A stretch of 55,447 bases of DNA from Phycisphaerales bacterium. Its GTDB lineage: Bacteria > Planctomycetota > Phycisphaerae > UBA1845. Of this stretch, positions 35,701-43,889 are shown piece by piece (the stretch's first letter is position 1; every line of letters begins with the position of its first letter). Both the position numbers and the translations under genes were made by a program. The DNA lies in assembly GCA_003597935.1 (NCBI GenBank), contig QZJT01000135.1, positions 1 through 55,447 on the forward strand, written 5' to 3'. The notes beneath the pieces were generated by a model that searched no databases, had not been told where the DNA came from, and saw only the letters and a program-made list of their open reading frames with translations.

Positions 35701-35877
35701 CATCCGCAGGAGCCTTGGCCCTACCTTGCCGCGGGCATCCTGCTGTCTGACGCCGGCCGTAGGGAAGAGGCAATGGCGGGATTCGAGGCGTTCCAGACGC
35801 TTTGCGATGACCCTGGATGGAGGAAGATCGCCCAGGAGCGCATGCGCCGAGGCGCGGCGGGGGCGGGCGGACGGTAG
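32782..35877 (+). CDS. Multi-pass membrane protein with TPR repeats (TMTC-like)
   Basis: About 1031 residues. The N-terminal half has some ten hydrophobic helices with landmarks of the TMTC/O-mannosyltransferase-like family (RFVGGDDHRLVLDHVLV, FHLTNVLLHGLNAWLVWRLI, GVLFAIHPLQVEVVAWVNGR, PLIPSRNLLAADRYTYLPII). The C-terminal half is a TPR solenoid (HAKLGWACLQSGDARRGLEL, AHYRLASALADAGRDQEALA, TNLGVCHTRLDRPDEALAAY). Planctomycetes carry many such proteins; a glycosyl-transfer role is possible but unproven. Two low-complexity Arg/Ala/Ser loops come from palindromic repeats inside the frame. The start is uncertain: ATG 32782 has GGGAGG upstream, while ATG 32851 lies eight bases after TACAAT and could be leaderless. 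Confidence 0.82.
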   Translation: MRHGSIGGRGAGAPARRRDTIAAMSNRAREAGNIAAGSGEGRVRPAGWLVVVAALLMGLPTLRGRFVGGDDHRLVLDHVLVSRPSWSHAVQLLGMVHRDLYQPLPLLSFSAEFAVLRALGLQADLTGPGGGAWLFHLTNVLLHGLNAWLVWRLIRRLHPDWRVAACAGVLFAIHPLQVEVVAWVNGRMMLMSTLFVLLTLQAWLRFLDLGEPRGSRADGRSELRASARAGGRSEPRASARADDLSEPRASARAESRPSHGLPSSTGQSWVLGLIVLLCVTAAMMSKVRVSMPVLMLVVAVASRNARGAWRRYAGRNAARAEAGGSLGSSARAEARGSLASQDGDRCPAGWRRPSVIVLWTLAALITAGFTWLNVVATVDSDMFLQGAQKLQGPRVARAIIALAWYLSHVVWPVGLSAWYEPIAVVSWADARTVASLAIVLLVVAAVAASVRGTRVGLYGFGWFLASIASTLPLIPSRNLLAADRYTYLPIIGLLWIAAAVGVSLMRRQAGVEAAAPSDEGQPGTPAGRRVGPAARWLTWGGATVVFAALLATSWKTSGYYLDSVAKMARNLDIHPDSPNMHAKLGWACLQSGDARRGLELGREELRLHADETADEAWQLIGLSLLQLGEAEAAIDALERAVAAAPDNKQAHYRLASALADAGRDQEALAAFRRIIPQLPNFNPGLFKAAGLYRRMGLRDDARGLYEQMLTNNEYDIYAPVALAEMDVEDARYEAAADRLAALLAWYPEHAAAATNLGVCHTRLDRPDEALAAYRHAVEVDPRAVQAWLNMALLLAAEDRTAEAERTFLHACDVSGGQWDVLLATHHFYLNADRPDRAVDLWRAWTTGGGGDVRGRIWLGWALTLHGGLSEAAATLQSAAVMLQSAAAMPQSTAAKLGGSPPHPQGGSSAESNGSLPHLEAGPLLLAARALLAAAAPSPSELLAPLDALIAEQSAGATVAKSELLDALTWYGERHPQEPWPYLAAGILLSDAGRREEAMAGFEAFQTLCDDPGWRKIAQERMRRGAAGAGGR
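33410..33541. repeat. Palindromic GCGAGCCGCGGGCTTCAGC repeats, forward cluster inside CDS
   Basis: One degenerate and three good copies (33442-33470, 33478-33505, 33514-33541) of a ~29-bp element whose core GCGGGCTTCAGCCCGC is a hairpin. They are in frame in the membrane/TPR gene and read SEPRASARA. Confidence 0.85.
33731..33794. repeat. Same palindromic repeat, inverted cluster inside CDS
   Basis: Two copies (33731-33758 and 33766-33794) in reverse orientation to the cluster at 33410, read in frame as ARAEARGSL-like residues. Confidence 0.85.
35404..35466 (+). repeat. 21-bp in-frame tandem repeat, three units
   Basis: Units at 35404, 35425 and 35446 encode LQSAAVM, LQSAAAM and PQSTAAK near the C-terminus of the TPR protein. 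This looks like recent slippage expansion. Confidence 0.8.
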
Positions 35878-36038
35878 TCTCCGACCGCGCGACCACGTGG
35901 CGATCGAGCGCTATGCACTGAAGCATCATCATCGGGCGCCTCACAAGCCTGTTCGCGACGTCGTTCCAAACAGCTCGCCGCCTTCGAGTCGTGGGGTTGA
36001 CGCGCGTCGGAGCGCCTACGGAAGGCCGGACATATGTC

Positions 36039-37310
36039 TCACGGGGTCGTCGCTCCTCCGGCTGCGGCCACTTCGTCGGCGTGATCACACACTTTCCTGA
36101 ATGCCTCGACGTACTGGTCGAGCAGCGGTCGCGTGGCGCTGGGGAAGGACGGCAGGCGGATCAGTTGCCCGTTGGCGGCGACGGTGCGCGGCAGCGCGTT
36201 GGCGAGATAGGTCGGGGCGGCGCGGTCCCCGATCCCCGCTCGCAGCAGCGCGGCCGCGTGACCCTCGGTGAACAGGGGCTGCTGGTGCAGCAGCGGATAG
36301 CGCGGGGCCTGCACGTCGCACCCCTCCGCCCGCAGCGCCGCGACCAGCCGATCCACCGGGAGCGGGCAGCGGGCCGGGTCCACGCGGACCATGAACTCGA
36401 AGTAGACCCGTTGGACGTGCGGGGGGGGCCGGAACGTTTCGAAACCCAACGATTCCAGGCCCGCCGAAAGATACGCCAGGTTGGCGTTGCGCCGGGCGTT
36501 GCGTTCATCCATGTGTCGAAGCTGGACCCGCGCTACGGCGGCCGACAGCGGCGCCATCCTCGTCTTGATCCCGAAGCTGGTGGCGGCGAAGCGCCGCGCC
36601 GGGGTGGGCAGTTCCAGGATGCGCACGATGTCGCCCAGGCAGACGGCCCGCTCGTAGATCGCGTCGTCGTCGGTGAGCAACATTCCCCCCTCTCCGGCAG
36701 GGGCCAGCTTGGCACTTTGAAGGCTGATGACCGAGACGTCGCCCAGCGTGCCGCACTTGCGGCCGCGCCAGGTCGCCCCGGCCGCGTGGGAGGCGTCTTC
36801 GATGATCCGAAGATCGCGGCGGCGGGCCAGGTCGAACAACTCCGTCATCCGCGACGGCATACCCCACAGGTGCACCACCACCATCGCCCGCGTGCGCGGC
36901 GTGATGCGGCAAGCGGCGTCCTGCGGGTCCAGCCCCATGCGGGCGGTCTCGCTTTCGCAGAAAACCGGCACCGCTCCGACCCACAGCATCGGCACGACTG
37001 ATGCCCAGAATGTGGCCGACGGGACCAGCACTTCATCTCCCGGCTTCAGATCCAGGGAGAAGAACGCCGCCAGCAGCGCGGCCGTGCCGTTGCAGTGGGC
37101 CAATGCGTGCCGGACCCCGAAGTATCGGCGATAGTCCTCCTCCAGCGCCCGCGTCACCGGGTGCAAGGACAGCTCCCCATCGCGGAGCACCTCCAGCACC
37201 GCCGCCTCGTCTTCGGCCGTGATAATCGGCCAGCGGTTGGCCTGCCGGGCGTCGAGCGTGACGGCGGGCTTCCCGCCGAGAATGGCCGGTTTGTCGGTAG
37301 GGTGGCTCAT
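36039..37310 (-). CDS. DegT/DnrJ/EryC1/StrS-family PLP aminotransferase
   Basis: 423 residues. Fold-type I aminotransferase of the sugar-aminotransferase family: HALAHCNGTAALLAAFFSLD (cofactor-phosphate region), PGDEVLVPSATFWASVVPML, IIEDASHAAGATWRGRKCGT (Asp that contacts the pyridine nitrogen) and SLQSAKLAPAGEGGMLLTDD (Lys of the internal aldimine). Members transfer amino groups to keto-sugars for polysaccharides or act on other ketones. The start lies 6 bp after the stop of the FAD oxidoreductase, so the two are coupled. The substrate cannot be told from this context. Confidence 0.9.
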   Translation of the reverse strand: MSHPTDKPAILGGKPAVTLDARQANRWPIITAEDEAAVLEVLRDGELSLHPVTRALEEDYRRYFGVRHALAHCNGTAALLAAFFSLDLKPGDEVLVPSATFWASVVPMLWVGAVPVFCESETARMGLDPQDAACRITPRTRAMVVVHLWGMPSRMTELFDLARRRDLRIIEDASHAAGATWRGRKCGTLGDVSVISLQSAKLAPAGEGGMLLTDDDAIYERAVCLGDIVRILELPTPARRFAATSFGIKTRMAPLSAAVARVQLRHMDERNARRNANLAYLSAGLESLGFETFRPPPHVQRVYFEFMVRVDPARCPLPVDRLVAALRAEGCDVQAPRYPLLHQQPLFTEGHAAALLRAGIGDRAAPTYLANALPRTVAANGQLIRLPSFPSATRPLLDQYVEAFRKVCDHADEVAAAGGATTP

Positions 37311-37316
37311 GCAGAT

Positions 37317-38930
37317 TCAACAGGCGGAAAGGACCCGATCGAACGTCGACTCCACCTTGCAGCGGTAACCTGCCACCTGTTCCGCCGCGGCCGCGCGGTC
37401 CCCGTCCGTGAAGGCTGCCGCCACGTCCACCAGGTGCTCGTGGTGTTCGCCTCGCCTCCCCAGCCCGCCGCGCGCGACCCACTGCGACACGTTGGTCCGG
37501 CGGCGCAGATAGTCCTCGATGTTCCAGCACAACTCGAACTCGGCGCACCATTCGGCGCTGGGGATGGCCTCGTCCAGGTTGGGAAAAGGAGCACGGCGCG
37601 GCTGGCTGGCCTCGAAGCTCGGCCGGCTTGCCGGGCGCTGCGCCTCTCCCAGCAGCCGCGCCACCCGGCCGGCCGCGTCGGCGGCGAGCGTGGCGGCCGA
37701 CGTCAACTTGCCGCCGTAGACGCTGACCCACGACGCCGACGGATCGACGTAGATGCGGTAATCCCGTGACAGGTCGAGCGCGCGCCGCGGCGGGCGTTGG
37801 TCGCGGCCGATGGCCAGCGGCCGCACTCCGCACCGCAACGAGACAATGTCACGAGCGGCCAGCGGCGACGCCAGATGCGCGTTCAGCTCGTCCAGCAACA
37901 GGCGCACGTCCGCCGCCCGAACGCGAAATCCCGCCTCCGGCGTGTCCACCTCCGTCTCCGTCGGCCCCCACAGAGACACCGGTCCCCACGGCATCAGCGT
38001 CATGTAGTTGCCGCCGCGGGTGGGCAGCATCAGCGTGGACTCGTGGTGGGGCAGTCGCGGGAAGGCGATGAACACCCCCTTGGAGAGAATGTGCCGCCAG
38101 GGCGTCGAACGGGCGAACAGTTCGTCCACGTGGTCGGTCCAGACGCCGGCGGCATTCACGACCGCCCGCGCCTCGACCTGGGCGCGGCGCGACAGGATGG
38201 CGTCGGTCAGGTCGAGGCGCCAGCGTCGGGTCGCCGGCTGCCACCTCCCCCCGGATACGCCGCAATAGTTCAGTGCCAACTGCCGGCCGTTCTGGTGGGG
38301 CAGCATCCACTCCAGCACGAAGCGGGCGTCGGAGTCTCTCAGGCAGGCTTCCTCGTACACCAGCGCCGTTCGGCCGCACCGACCGTCCAGCAGGGCCTGA
38401 TCGGCGAAGGTCCGCAGCCGGCGGGGCCTGCTGCGCCGGCATCCGCCCATCAGCCAGTACGCATAAAGCGCCGCCTGCACGGCCAGGCGTCCCGCGGAGC
38501 CGCCGGGCGGCAGCAGATAGAAGGGCCGGGCCATGACGCTCTGGTTCAGGTCCGCCAGCAGACGTTCGCGCGCTGAGCACAGCCGCCGGACGGCGCGAAA
38601 CTCCGCGTGGCGCAGGTAGAGCAGCCCGCCCCAGATCATCATGGCAGACGCCTGGCTGGAACCGGAGGCGAAGTCCGACCGCTCCAGCAGCACGACCGAC
38701 AGCCCTCGCCGGCAGAGTTGGTGGTAGAGGCTGACGCCACTGATGCCGCCGCCGATGATGGCGACGTCGAAGACGCGCCGCTCGAAATCGTCGTGCTGGT
38801 TCTGCCTGTAGGCCGTCGACGGCAACGCAGGGGCTCCGGAGCGTGGGACCGCGCCAAGTGAGTGCCGCACGAGATTAGCGTCGCGTCGCGGGGCAGTCCA
38901 CGCGGGCCGAGGGGCTGCGTGGAAAGCCAC
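37317..38930 (-). CDS. FAD-dependent oxidoreductase, glycerol-3-phosphate dehydrogenase-like
   Basis: 537 residues in the longest reading (GTG at 38930). The FAD-binding Rossmann motif FDVAIIGGGISGVSLYHQLC begins only at residue 54, so the true start may be internal, for example GTG at codon 21. DAO/GlpD landmarks follow: LLERSDFASGSSQASAMMIW, GGLLYLRHAEFRAVRRL, ARAVVNAAGVWTDHVDELF, YRIYVDPSASWVSVYGGKLT. The C-terminal domain resembles the extra domain of GlpD but is divergent. Likely oxidises an alcohol or amine while passing electrons to quinone; the substrate is unknown. Coupled to the DegT gene and divergent from the secreted-protein gene at 39051. Confidence 0.85.
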   Translation of the reverse strand: MAFHAAPRPAWTAPRRDANLVRHSLGAVPRSGAPALPSTAYRQNQHDDFERRVFDVAIIGGGISGVSLYHQLCRRGLSVVLLERSDFASGSSQASAMMIWGGLLYLRHAEFRAVRRLCSARERLLADLNQSVMARPFYLLPPGGSAGRLAVQAALYAYWLMGGCRRSRPRRLRTFADQALLDGRCGRTALVYEEACLRDSDARFVLEWMLPHQNGRQLALNYCGVSGGRWQPATRRWRLDLTDAILSRRAQVEARAVVNAAGVWTDHVDELFARSTPWRHILSKGVFIAFPRLPHHESTLMLPTRGGNYMTLMPWGPVSLWGPTETEVDTPEAGFRVRAADVRLLLDELNAHLASPLAARDIVSLRCGVRPLAIGRDQRPPRRALDLSRDYRIYVDPSASWVSVYGGKLTSAATLAADAAGRVARLLGEAQRPASRPSFEASQPRRAPFPNLDEAIPSAEWCAEFELCWNIEDYLRRRTNVSQWVARGGLGRRGEHHEHLVDVAAAFTDGDRAAAAEQVAGYRCKVESTFDRVLSAC

Positions 38931-38953
38931 CTTGCGAAACCGCGGGCGTGGGC

Positions 38954-38983
38954 TTGGCCCGGCCGCGGGACGGATGGTACAAT
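38954..38983 (+). promoter_or_regulatory. Candidate sigma70-type promoter
   Basis: TTGGCC at 38954-38959 and TACAAT at 38978-38983, spaced 18 bp, about 67 bp before the ATG at 39051. It overlaps the 5' part of the divergent oxidoreductase frame if that gene starts at 38930, but not if it starts internally. Confidence 0.5.
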
Positions 38984-39050
38984 CGTGCTCCGTTGCGGTT
39001 CGCTCGGCCGCGGCCGCGTCACGTCATTCGTCTCACACAGGAGGATCGTC

Positions 39051-40016
39051 ATGGCAATGCGCACATCGTTCGTACCGCTTGCGCTGGTGGGCTTTGTGTC
39101 GATCGGTTGGACGTCACGGCCGGTCCCGGCCCAGGAAATCCTCGACGACGGGAACATGGATAAGCTCACCGTCGGCACCAACCCGGACATCGGCGTGCCG
39201 GCGGGCGCCTGGGGTTTCCCGCAGAACTACGTCGACGCCGGCCTGGCCGAAACCGGCCCCGGCGATCTGACGATCGTCGAGACCGCCTCGTTCGATCCCA
39301 ATCGCACCGGCAACTCGCTGCGCCTGGACAGCACCCGCAGCACCGGCTTCACGCATCTGCCCAACGTCTTCACCCGCCGGCTCGACGAGAAGCCGGACGA
39401 GATCATCCGCGTGACCTTTCAGATCTTCGTGCCCGGTCCCAACGGCGGTGGATCCATCTATGTCGGCGGTGACCACGGGGGCGGCGGCTACAACAACGCC
39501 ACCGACCGCGGACCGCAACTGACCTGGCGGGCCGACGGGACGATCATCTACAGCCCGGGCAACGTGGTGGTGGTGGGAGACTACCCCTTCGAGGAGTGGC
39601 AGACGGTGCGGCTGGACATCGACCTGGTCGCCGACCGTTTCGACATGTACTGGGCGGCGGGCGACGACCCTTTGCAGCAGGTCGGCGATGACCTGCCGTA
39701 CCGCTCGGGGACGCAGGCGTTCCTGGACCGGTTCACCTACGTCCACTTCAGCGACCTGGAGTTCCCCGCCGCCTCCTACCTGGACGAGGTGACGGTGGAA
39801 GTCGTGGGCGCCGCGACGTGCCGGTACAGGCTGAAAAAGGACGCCAAGGCCAAGGGCGGCTGCCAGTCGTGCCCGCTTCAGGGCGACGTGATCGCGTCCG
39901 AGGATCCGTGCCAGTCCAAGGAAGACTGCCCCAAGAAGTTCAAAGCGAACTTCGCCTGTCCGGACGGCCCGGGGACCTGCAAGAAGGTCAAGGGCAAGCG
40001 CGTGGGGTGTGAATAG
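39051..40016 (+). CDS. Secreted protein with lectin-like domain and Lys/Cys-rich tail
   Basis: 321 residues. An AGGAGG site lies 10 bases before the ATG. The signal peptide (MAMRTSFVPLALVGFVSIGW) is cut near VPA. The body (EILDDGNMDKLTVGTNPDIG through SDLEFPAASYLDEVTVE) has the beta-sandwich pattern of LamG/concanavalin-like or CBM-type domains in planctomycete exported proteins. The last ~60 residues are rich in Lys and Cys (GGCQSCPLQGDVIASEDPCQ, CKKVKGKRVGCE), different from the Cys module of the 14-22 kb proteins but similar in placement. Function unknown. Confidence 0.8.
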   Translation: MAMRTSFVPLALVGFVSIGWTSRPVPAQEILDDGNMDKLTVGTNPDIGVPAGAWGFPQNYVDAGLAETGPGDLTIVETASFDPNRTGNSLRLDSTRSTGFTHLPNVFTRRLDEKPDEIIRVTFQIFVPGPNGGGSIYVGGDHGGGGYNNATDRGPQLTWRADGTIIYSPGNVVVVGDYPFEEWQTVRLDIDLVADRFDMYWAAGDDPLQQVGDDLPYRSGTQAFLDRFTYVHFSDLEFPAASYLDEVTVEVVGAATCRYRLKKDAKAKGGCQSCPLQGDVIASEDPCQSKEDCPKKFKANFACPDGPGTCKKVKGKRVGCE

Positions 40017-40046
40017 CGGTGCATGGCGGAGACGGCGGCGCCTCTG

Positions 40047-40076
40047 AGCGAGCCGCGTGGCTTCAGCCCGCGCGGA
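40047..40076. repeat. Single intergenic copy of the palindromic GCGAGCCGCG repeat
   Basis: Matches the element found five times inside the TPR gene (AGCGAGCCGCGTGGCTTCAG, then CCCGCGCGGA), here between convergent genes, so the element is dispersed. Confidence 0.75.
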
Positions 40077-40208
40077 GCCTCGTTCGCAAGGGTGCCCTAC
40101 CCACTACAGCGCGTTTGCCCGGCCCTGCGGGACTCATTCCGGTGGTATTGAAGACGTCCCTGGGACGTGTCACGCGCCCGTGACGAGTTCCTTTGCCGCT
40201 CTCTGCCA

Positions 40209-43200
40209 TCACTTATCCGCTTCCGTCACACCCATGCCGGCACGGTCCGGGTAGGCGGGGCGGGCGGGCGGCACGTAGGGGTGGGTATCGAGTTCCTTGA
40301 GCATGTGTTCGATGGCGGCGTCCAGTTGCGGGTCGCCGCCATCGAGCATCTTTGAAGGGTCGTCGATCACTTCGATGTCCGGATCGACGCCGTGGCCCTC
40401 GATGCCCCACGTGCCGTCCTTTTCGTAGTAGGCGAACGTGGGCGCGGTCACGCCGCCGTCGTCCACCAGGTTCGGGTTACCGGAGATGCCCACCAGCCCC
40501 CCCCAGGTGCGCGTGCCGATCAGCTTGCCCAGGCCGGCCTGGCGGAACAGGGCCGGGAACATGTCCCCGCCGGAGCCGGCCAGGCCGTTGATGAGCATGC
40601 ACTTGGGCCCGTGATGGGCGTCGGGCGGCCAGGTCCAGTCCACCCCGTCCCGGCGGGCCCAGTAGTTCGTCACCGGGCGGTTGAGCAATTCTATGAATCG
40701 AGTCGGGATCTGGCCCCCGCCGTTCCAGCGCTCGTCGATAATCAGCGCCTCGCGGTCCTTCTGACCGAAGAACTGGCGGAAAAGTTCATTCTGGCCGCTG
40801 ACGCCGGTGTTCGGCACGTAGATGTAGCCCACCCGGCCATCCGTTTTTCCTTCAACGTATCTGCGATTCTGCTCGATCCACGAGCGGAAACGCAGGTCGT
40901 TCTCGCCGGCGATCAGCGTCACCACCACGTCGCGGGCGTCGTCGTCTATGGCTGGCTTGTCGCTGACGGTCAGCGTCACCGTGGCCCCCGCCAGTCCCTG
41001 GAACGCCGCCCAAGGGTCCTTCGATACGTCCAGCGGCACCCGGTTGACCGCCAGCAGATAGTCGCCGACGTTCACCTCTACGCCCGGCTGGCTGAGCGGG
41101 CCGCGGGCGTCCGCGTCCCAGGGCGCGCCTTCATAGATTGCCGTGATCTTGTACGCGCCCTGGTCCAGCGCGAAGTCCGCTCCCAACATGCCGACGCTGG
41201 TGCTGGGCTGCGGATCGAGGTCGCCCGACTCGCGCACGTAGGCGTGTCCGACGTTGAGTTCGGCGATCATCTCGCCGATGACGAAGGTCAGATCGCGGCG
41301 CGAGTTGCAGTCGGCCAGCATGGCCGCGTACCGGCCGCGGACGGCCGCCCAGTCGACGCCGTGCATCGTCGGATCATAGAAGAAGTCCCGCTGCACGCGC
41401 CACGCTTCATTGAAGATCTGCTCCCACTCTTCGCGCGGGTTGATCTGCACGCTCATGCCGGACGTGTCGATCGGGTGTTCCATCTTCTGGTCCGCGGCGG
41501 CGTCCACGACGGCGTACTTGCCGCCCGACGAGACCAGCAGTTTCCTGCCGTCGGCGGAGGGAACATAGGAGCCGCAGTCGCTGAGCACCGTCTTCTCCTC
41601 TTTCTTCTCATCGGCGGGGTCGAGGATCCGCACGGCGCTCTTGCCGTCCGTTGCGGGCACGGCGCCGCGTACGTAGAGGAGGTGACCCTTGTCGTTGAAC
41701 GAAAGGCGGGAGTAGGACCCGCGATCGACGGGCACCGGGATGGCACGGCGCTCGAAGCCGTCCACGTCGATCTTCACGGGCTCGGGCGGTTTTTTCTCAT
41801 CTTTCTTATCTTCATCGACTTCTTCGCCGTCCGCGGAGTTGTCGTTACCGGAGTTGTCGTTGCCGGCGGCATGGTCGTTGTCCGGTGCAGCGTCGTTGGC
41901 GGCCGCGTCCTCATGGTCCGCGGCGTTGTCATTGTTCGACGCGTCGTCCGCACTTGCGTTGTCGTTACCGTTGTCAATGGCGCCTTCGTCGCTTTTCTCT
42001 TCATCCTCCCACGTCTCCTCGTCGCTCTTCGGCGCCCAGGGGGACGGCAGGTCGGTGCGCAGCGGCGCCAGGTACAGACGATCGGTGCGGGAATAGACGA
42101 ACGAATGGTCGATATCGGCATAGATGGGCGAGGAGAACTCCCGGTTGCTGGCGAAGAGCAGGTATTTGCCCTCACGGTCGAAGGTCGGCCACGTGTCGTT
42201 GAACATACCGCTGGTCAACTGCTGCTTCGACCGATCCGCGACGTTGTAGAGCCAGATCGCCGTCTGCTGGTTGGCGCCGGACTTCGTATAAGCGATCCAG
42301 TTCGAATCGCTCGCCCACGACGGGTTCGGATACTGCGTCCACGGATCCACGTCGACGACGGCCGTTTCGCCGCCTTCGATCGTGTGAAGGAAGAGAGTGC
42401 CGTCTTTCTGGTAGAACGTCAGCCGCTTCGAGTCCGGCGACCAGACCGGGAAGTACCAGTAGGAATCCCCGTGCTGCGTGAGGCGCCGCGGGTCGCCCTT
42501 GCCGTCCGACTGCGCCAGGTAGAGGTCGTATTCGCCCTCCGCGTCGGAGAAATACGCGATCCAGCGGCCGTCGGGGCTCCAGGCGGGATACCGTTCGCGA
42601 GCGCCGTCGGTGCGGGTCAGGTTGCGGGGCGAGCCGTGCCTGGCCGGCAGCGTCCAGATGTCGCCGCGTGCCTCGAACACCGCCCGCTGCCCGGCAGGGG
42701 AGACGTCGATCGAATGAATGAAGCCGGCGGCGTTGACGCTGCGGTCGCGGAGTTGCGGCCGGTCGCCGGGGATGGTGACCGTCAGCTCGCGCGTCTGGGC
42801 GGTCTGCACGTCCAGCACGAACAGCCGGGCGCCGCAGTGAAAGACGATTTCACCCTGCCCGTGGTCGCCCGGCCCGATCGCGGGCCATTTGGCGTCGTAT
42901 TCCGTGAAGTGCGTCATCTGCCGACGGCCACCCACACGGGTGTTGACGGTCCAGATGTTCAGGCGGTGTTCCGGCCCGGCGTCGGAGAGGTAATAGACGT
43001 TCGGCCCGTGCCACATCGGCTGGCTGTCGGTGCCCTCCCAGTCGGTGATCTTCCGCGCCCCGTGCTCTACCAGGTCGAACAGCCAGATGTCGGTCGCCAT
43101 GCCGCCGCGGTAGCGCTTCCAGGTGCGGTGGTCGCGGGTGTTGAACGTGTAGGCCAGCCATCGTCCGTCCGGGCTGATGGCGCCGTTGGCGCCGTAGGGC

Positions 43201-43718
43201 ACCGGCAGCATGGTCGGCAGACCGCCCTCCGGCGGCACCGTGTACAGATGGGCCGTCCCCCGGCGGGTGGAGACGGCCGGCGAGAAGAACAGAATCCGCC
43301 CGTCCGGCATCCACTCGCACACCGTCTCGCCGGCCGGGTGGTGCGTCACCCGCCGGGCCGGCCCGCCCGCCGTCGGGATGGTGTAGATGTCTTGGTTACC
43401 CTCGTAATTGCCGACGAAGGCGATCGTCTTGCCGTCCGGGCTGAAGCGCGGAAACGTCTCTTGCCCCGGCGGGCTGGCCAGCGGCGTGGCGACTCCCCCT
43501 TCCCGCGGGACCAGCCACAAGTCGTCCGCATAGACGAAGACGACGTGGGTGGCGCTGATGTCGGGGTTGCGGAGCATCCCCGCGTGCGGCGTAACGTCCG
43601 CACGGGCCGGCAGGGTCCACACACAGGCGATGGCGGCGAAGGCGGAGCACCGCAGGGTCCACACACGTGCCACGACGGCGAACGCGGAGCACCGCGGAAC
43701 GATACGGAAAGGCGACAT
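40209..43718 (-). CDS. Tricorn-like serine protease
   Basis: Large exported protease, 1169 residues. After the signal come two propeller-like regions (about 45-330 and 330-560) with many PD40 motifs such as FPRFSPDGKTIAFVGNYEGN and YPAWSPDGRWIAYFSDAEGE. An extraordinary acidic Asn/Asp/Ala linker of about 80 residues (DNGNDNASADDASNNDNAAD) follows. The C-terminal part has the tricorn core, PDZ region and S41-like catalytic domain: FIGEM..ELNVGHAYVRES (His), LINGLAGSGGDMFPALFRQ (nucleophile Ser in AGSGGD) and GIEGHGVDPDIEV. The start at 43718 has AGGAGCC upstream. A 42-bp tandem repeat doubles part of the signal region. Tricorn degrades peptides; here export suggests a periplasmic role. Confidence 0.92.
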   Translation of the reverse strand: MSPFRIVPRCSAFAVVARVWTLRCSAFAAIACVWTLPARADVTPHAGMLRNPDISATHVVFVYADDLWLVPREGGVATPLASPPGQETFPRFSPDGKTIAFVGNYEGNQDIYTIPTAGGPARRVTHHPAGETVCEWMPDGRILFFSPAVSTRRGTAHLYTVPPEGGLPTMLPVPYGANGAISPDGRWLAYTFNTRDHRTWKRYRGGMATDIWLFDLVEHGARKITDWEGTDSQPMWHGPNVYYLSDAGPEHRLNIWTVNTRVGGRRQMTHFTEYDAKWPAIGPGDHGQGEIVFHCGARLFVLDVQTAQTRELTVTIPGDRPQLRDRSVNAAGFIHSIDVSPAGQRAVFEARGDIWTLPARHGSPRNLTRTDGARERYPAWSPDGRWIAYFSDAEGEYDLYLAQSDGKGDPRRLTQHGDSYWYFPVWSPDSKRLTFYQKDGTLFLHTIEGGETAVVDVDPWTQYPNPSWASDSNWIAYTKSGANQQTAIWLYNVADRSKQQLTSGMFNDTWPTFDREGKYLLFASNREFSSPIYADIDHSFVYSRTDRLYLAPLRTDLPSPWAPKSDEETWEDEEKSDEGAIDNGNDNASADDASNNDNAADHEDAAANDAAPDNDHAAGNDNSGNDNSADGEEVDEDKKDEKKPPEPVKIDVDGFERRAIPVPVDRGSYSRLSFNDKGHLLYVRGAVPATDGKSAVRILDPADEKKEEKTVLSDCGSYVPSADGRKLLVSSGGKYAVVDAAADQKMEHPIDTSGMSVQINPREEWEQIFNEAWRVQRDFFYDPTMHGVDWAAVRGRYAAMLADCNSRRDLTFVIGEMIAELNVGHAYVRESGDLDPQPSTSVGMLGADFALDQGAYKITAIYEGAPWDADARGPLSQPGVEVNVGDYLLAVNRVPLDVSKDPWAAFQGLAGATVTLTVSDKPAIDDDARDVVVTLIAGENDLRFRSWIEQNRRYVEGKTDGRVGYIYVPNTGVSGQNELFRQFFGQKDREALIIDERWNGGGQIPTRFIELLNRPVTNYWARRDGVDWTWPPDAHHGPKCMLINGLAGSGGDMFPALFRQAGLGKLIGTRTWGGLVGISGNPNLVDDGGVTAPTFAYYEKDGTWGIEGHGVDPDIEVIDDPSKMLDGGDPQLDAAIEHMLKELDTHPYVPPARPAYPDRAGMGVTEADK
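43611..43694 (-). repeat. 42-bp tandem duplication in the protease signal region
   Basis: Two units encode RCSAFAVVARVWTL and RCSAFAAIACVWTL at residues 9-36 of the tricorn-like protein, doubling the hydrophobic segment. Confidence 0.8.
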
Positions 43719-43820
43719 GCTCGGCTCCTGAAGCAGCGGAAAACGCGAACGATAGGCCCCTGCCCGCCCGGCCGCAACGCAGGGCTGACAACTTCCTGCA
43801 CGCGGAGTGGCGCGACGAAG

Positions 43821-43848
43821 TGGGGGGAATGAGGGAAAAAGGGGGTGA
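43821..43848. repeat. Single arm of the octamer G-rich repeat, copy C
   Basis: GGGGGGAATGAGGGAAAAAG-type units upstream of the protease gene resemble the left arms at 6436 and 23486. No matching right arm was seen. Confidence 0.4.
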
Positions 43849-43889
43849 CAGCGCGCAGCGCCATCCGTGGGGCGGGCGTCCAACCGAGT

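Noticed and set aside
40392..43832. 1146-codon plus-strand open frame
   Set aside because: Antisense shadow of the tricorn-like protease, with Arg/His/Val-rich low-meaning composition and no motifs.
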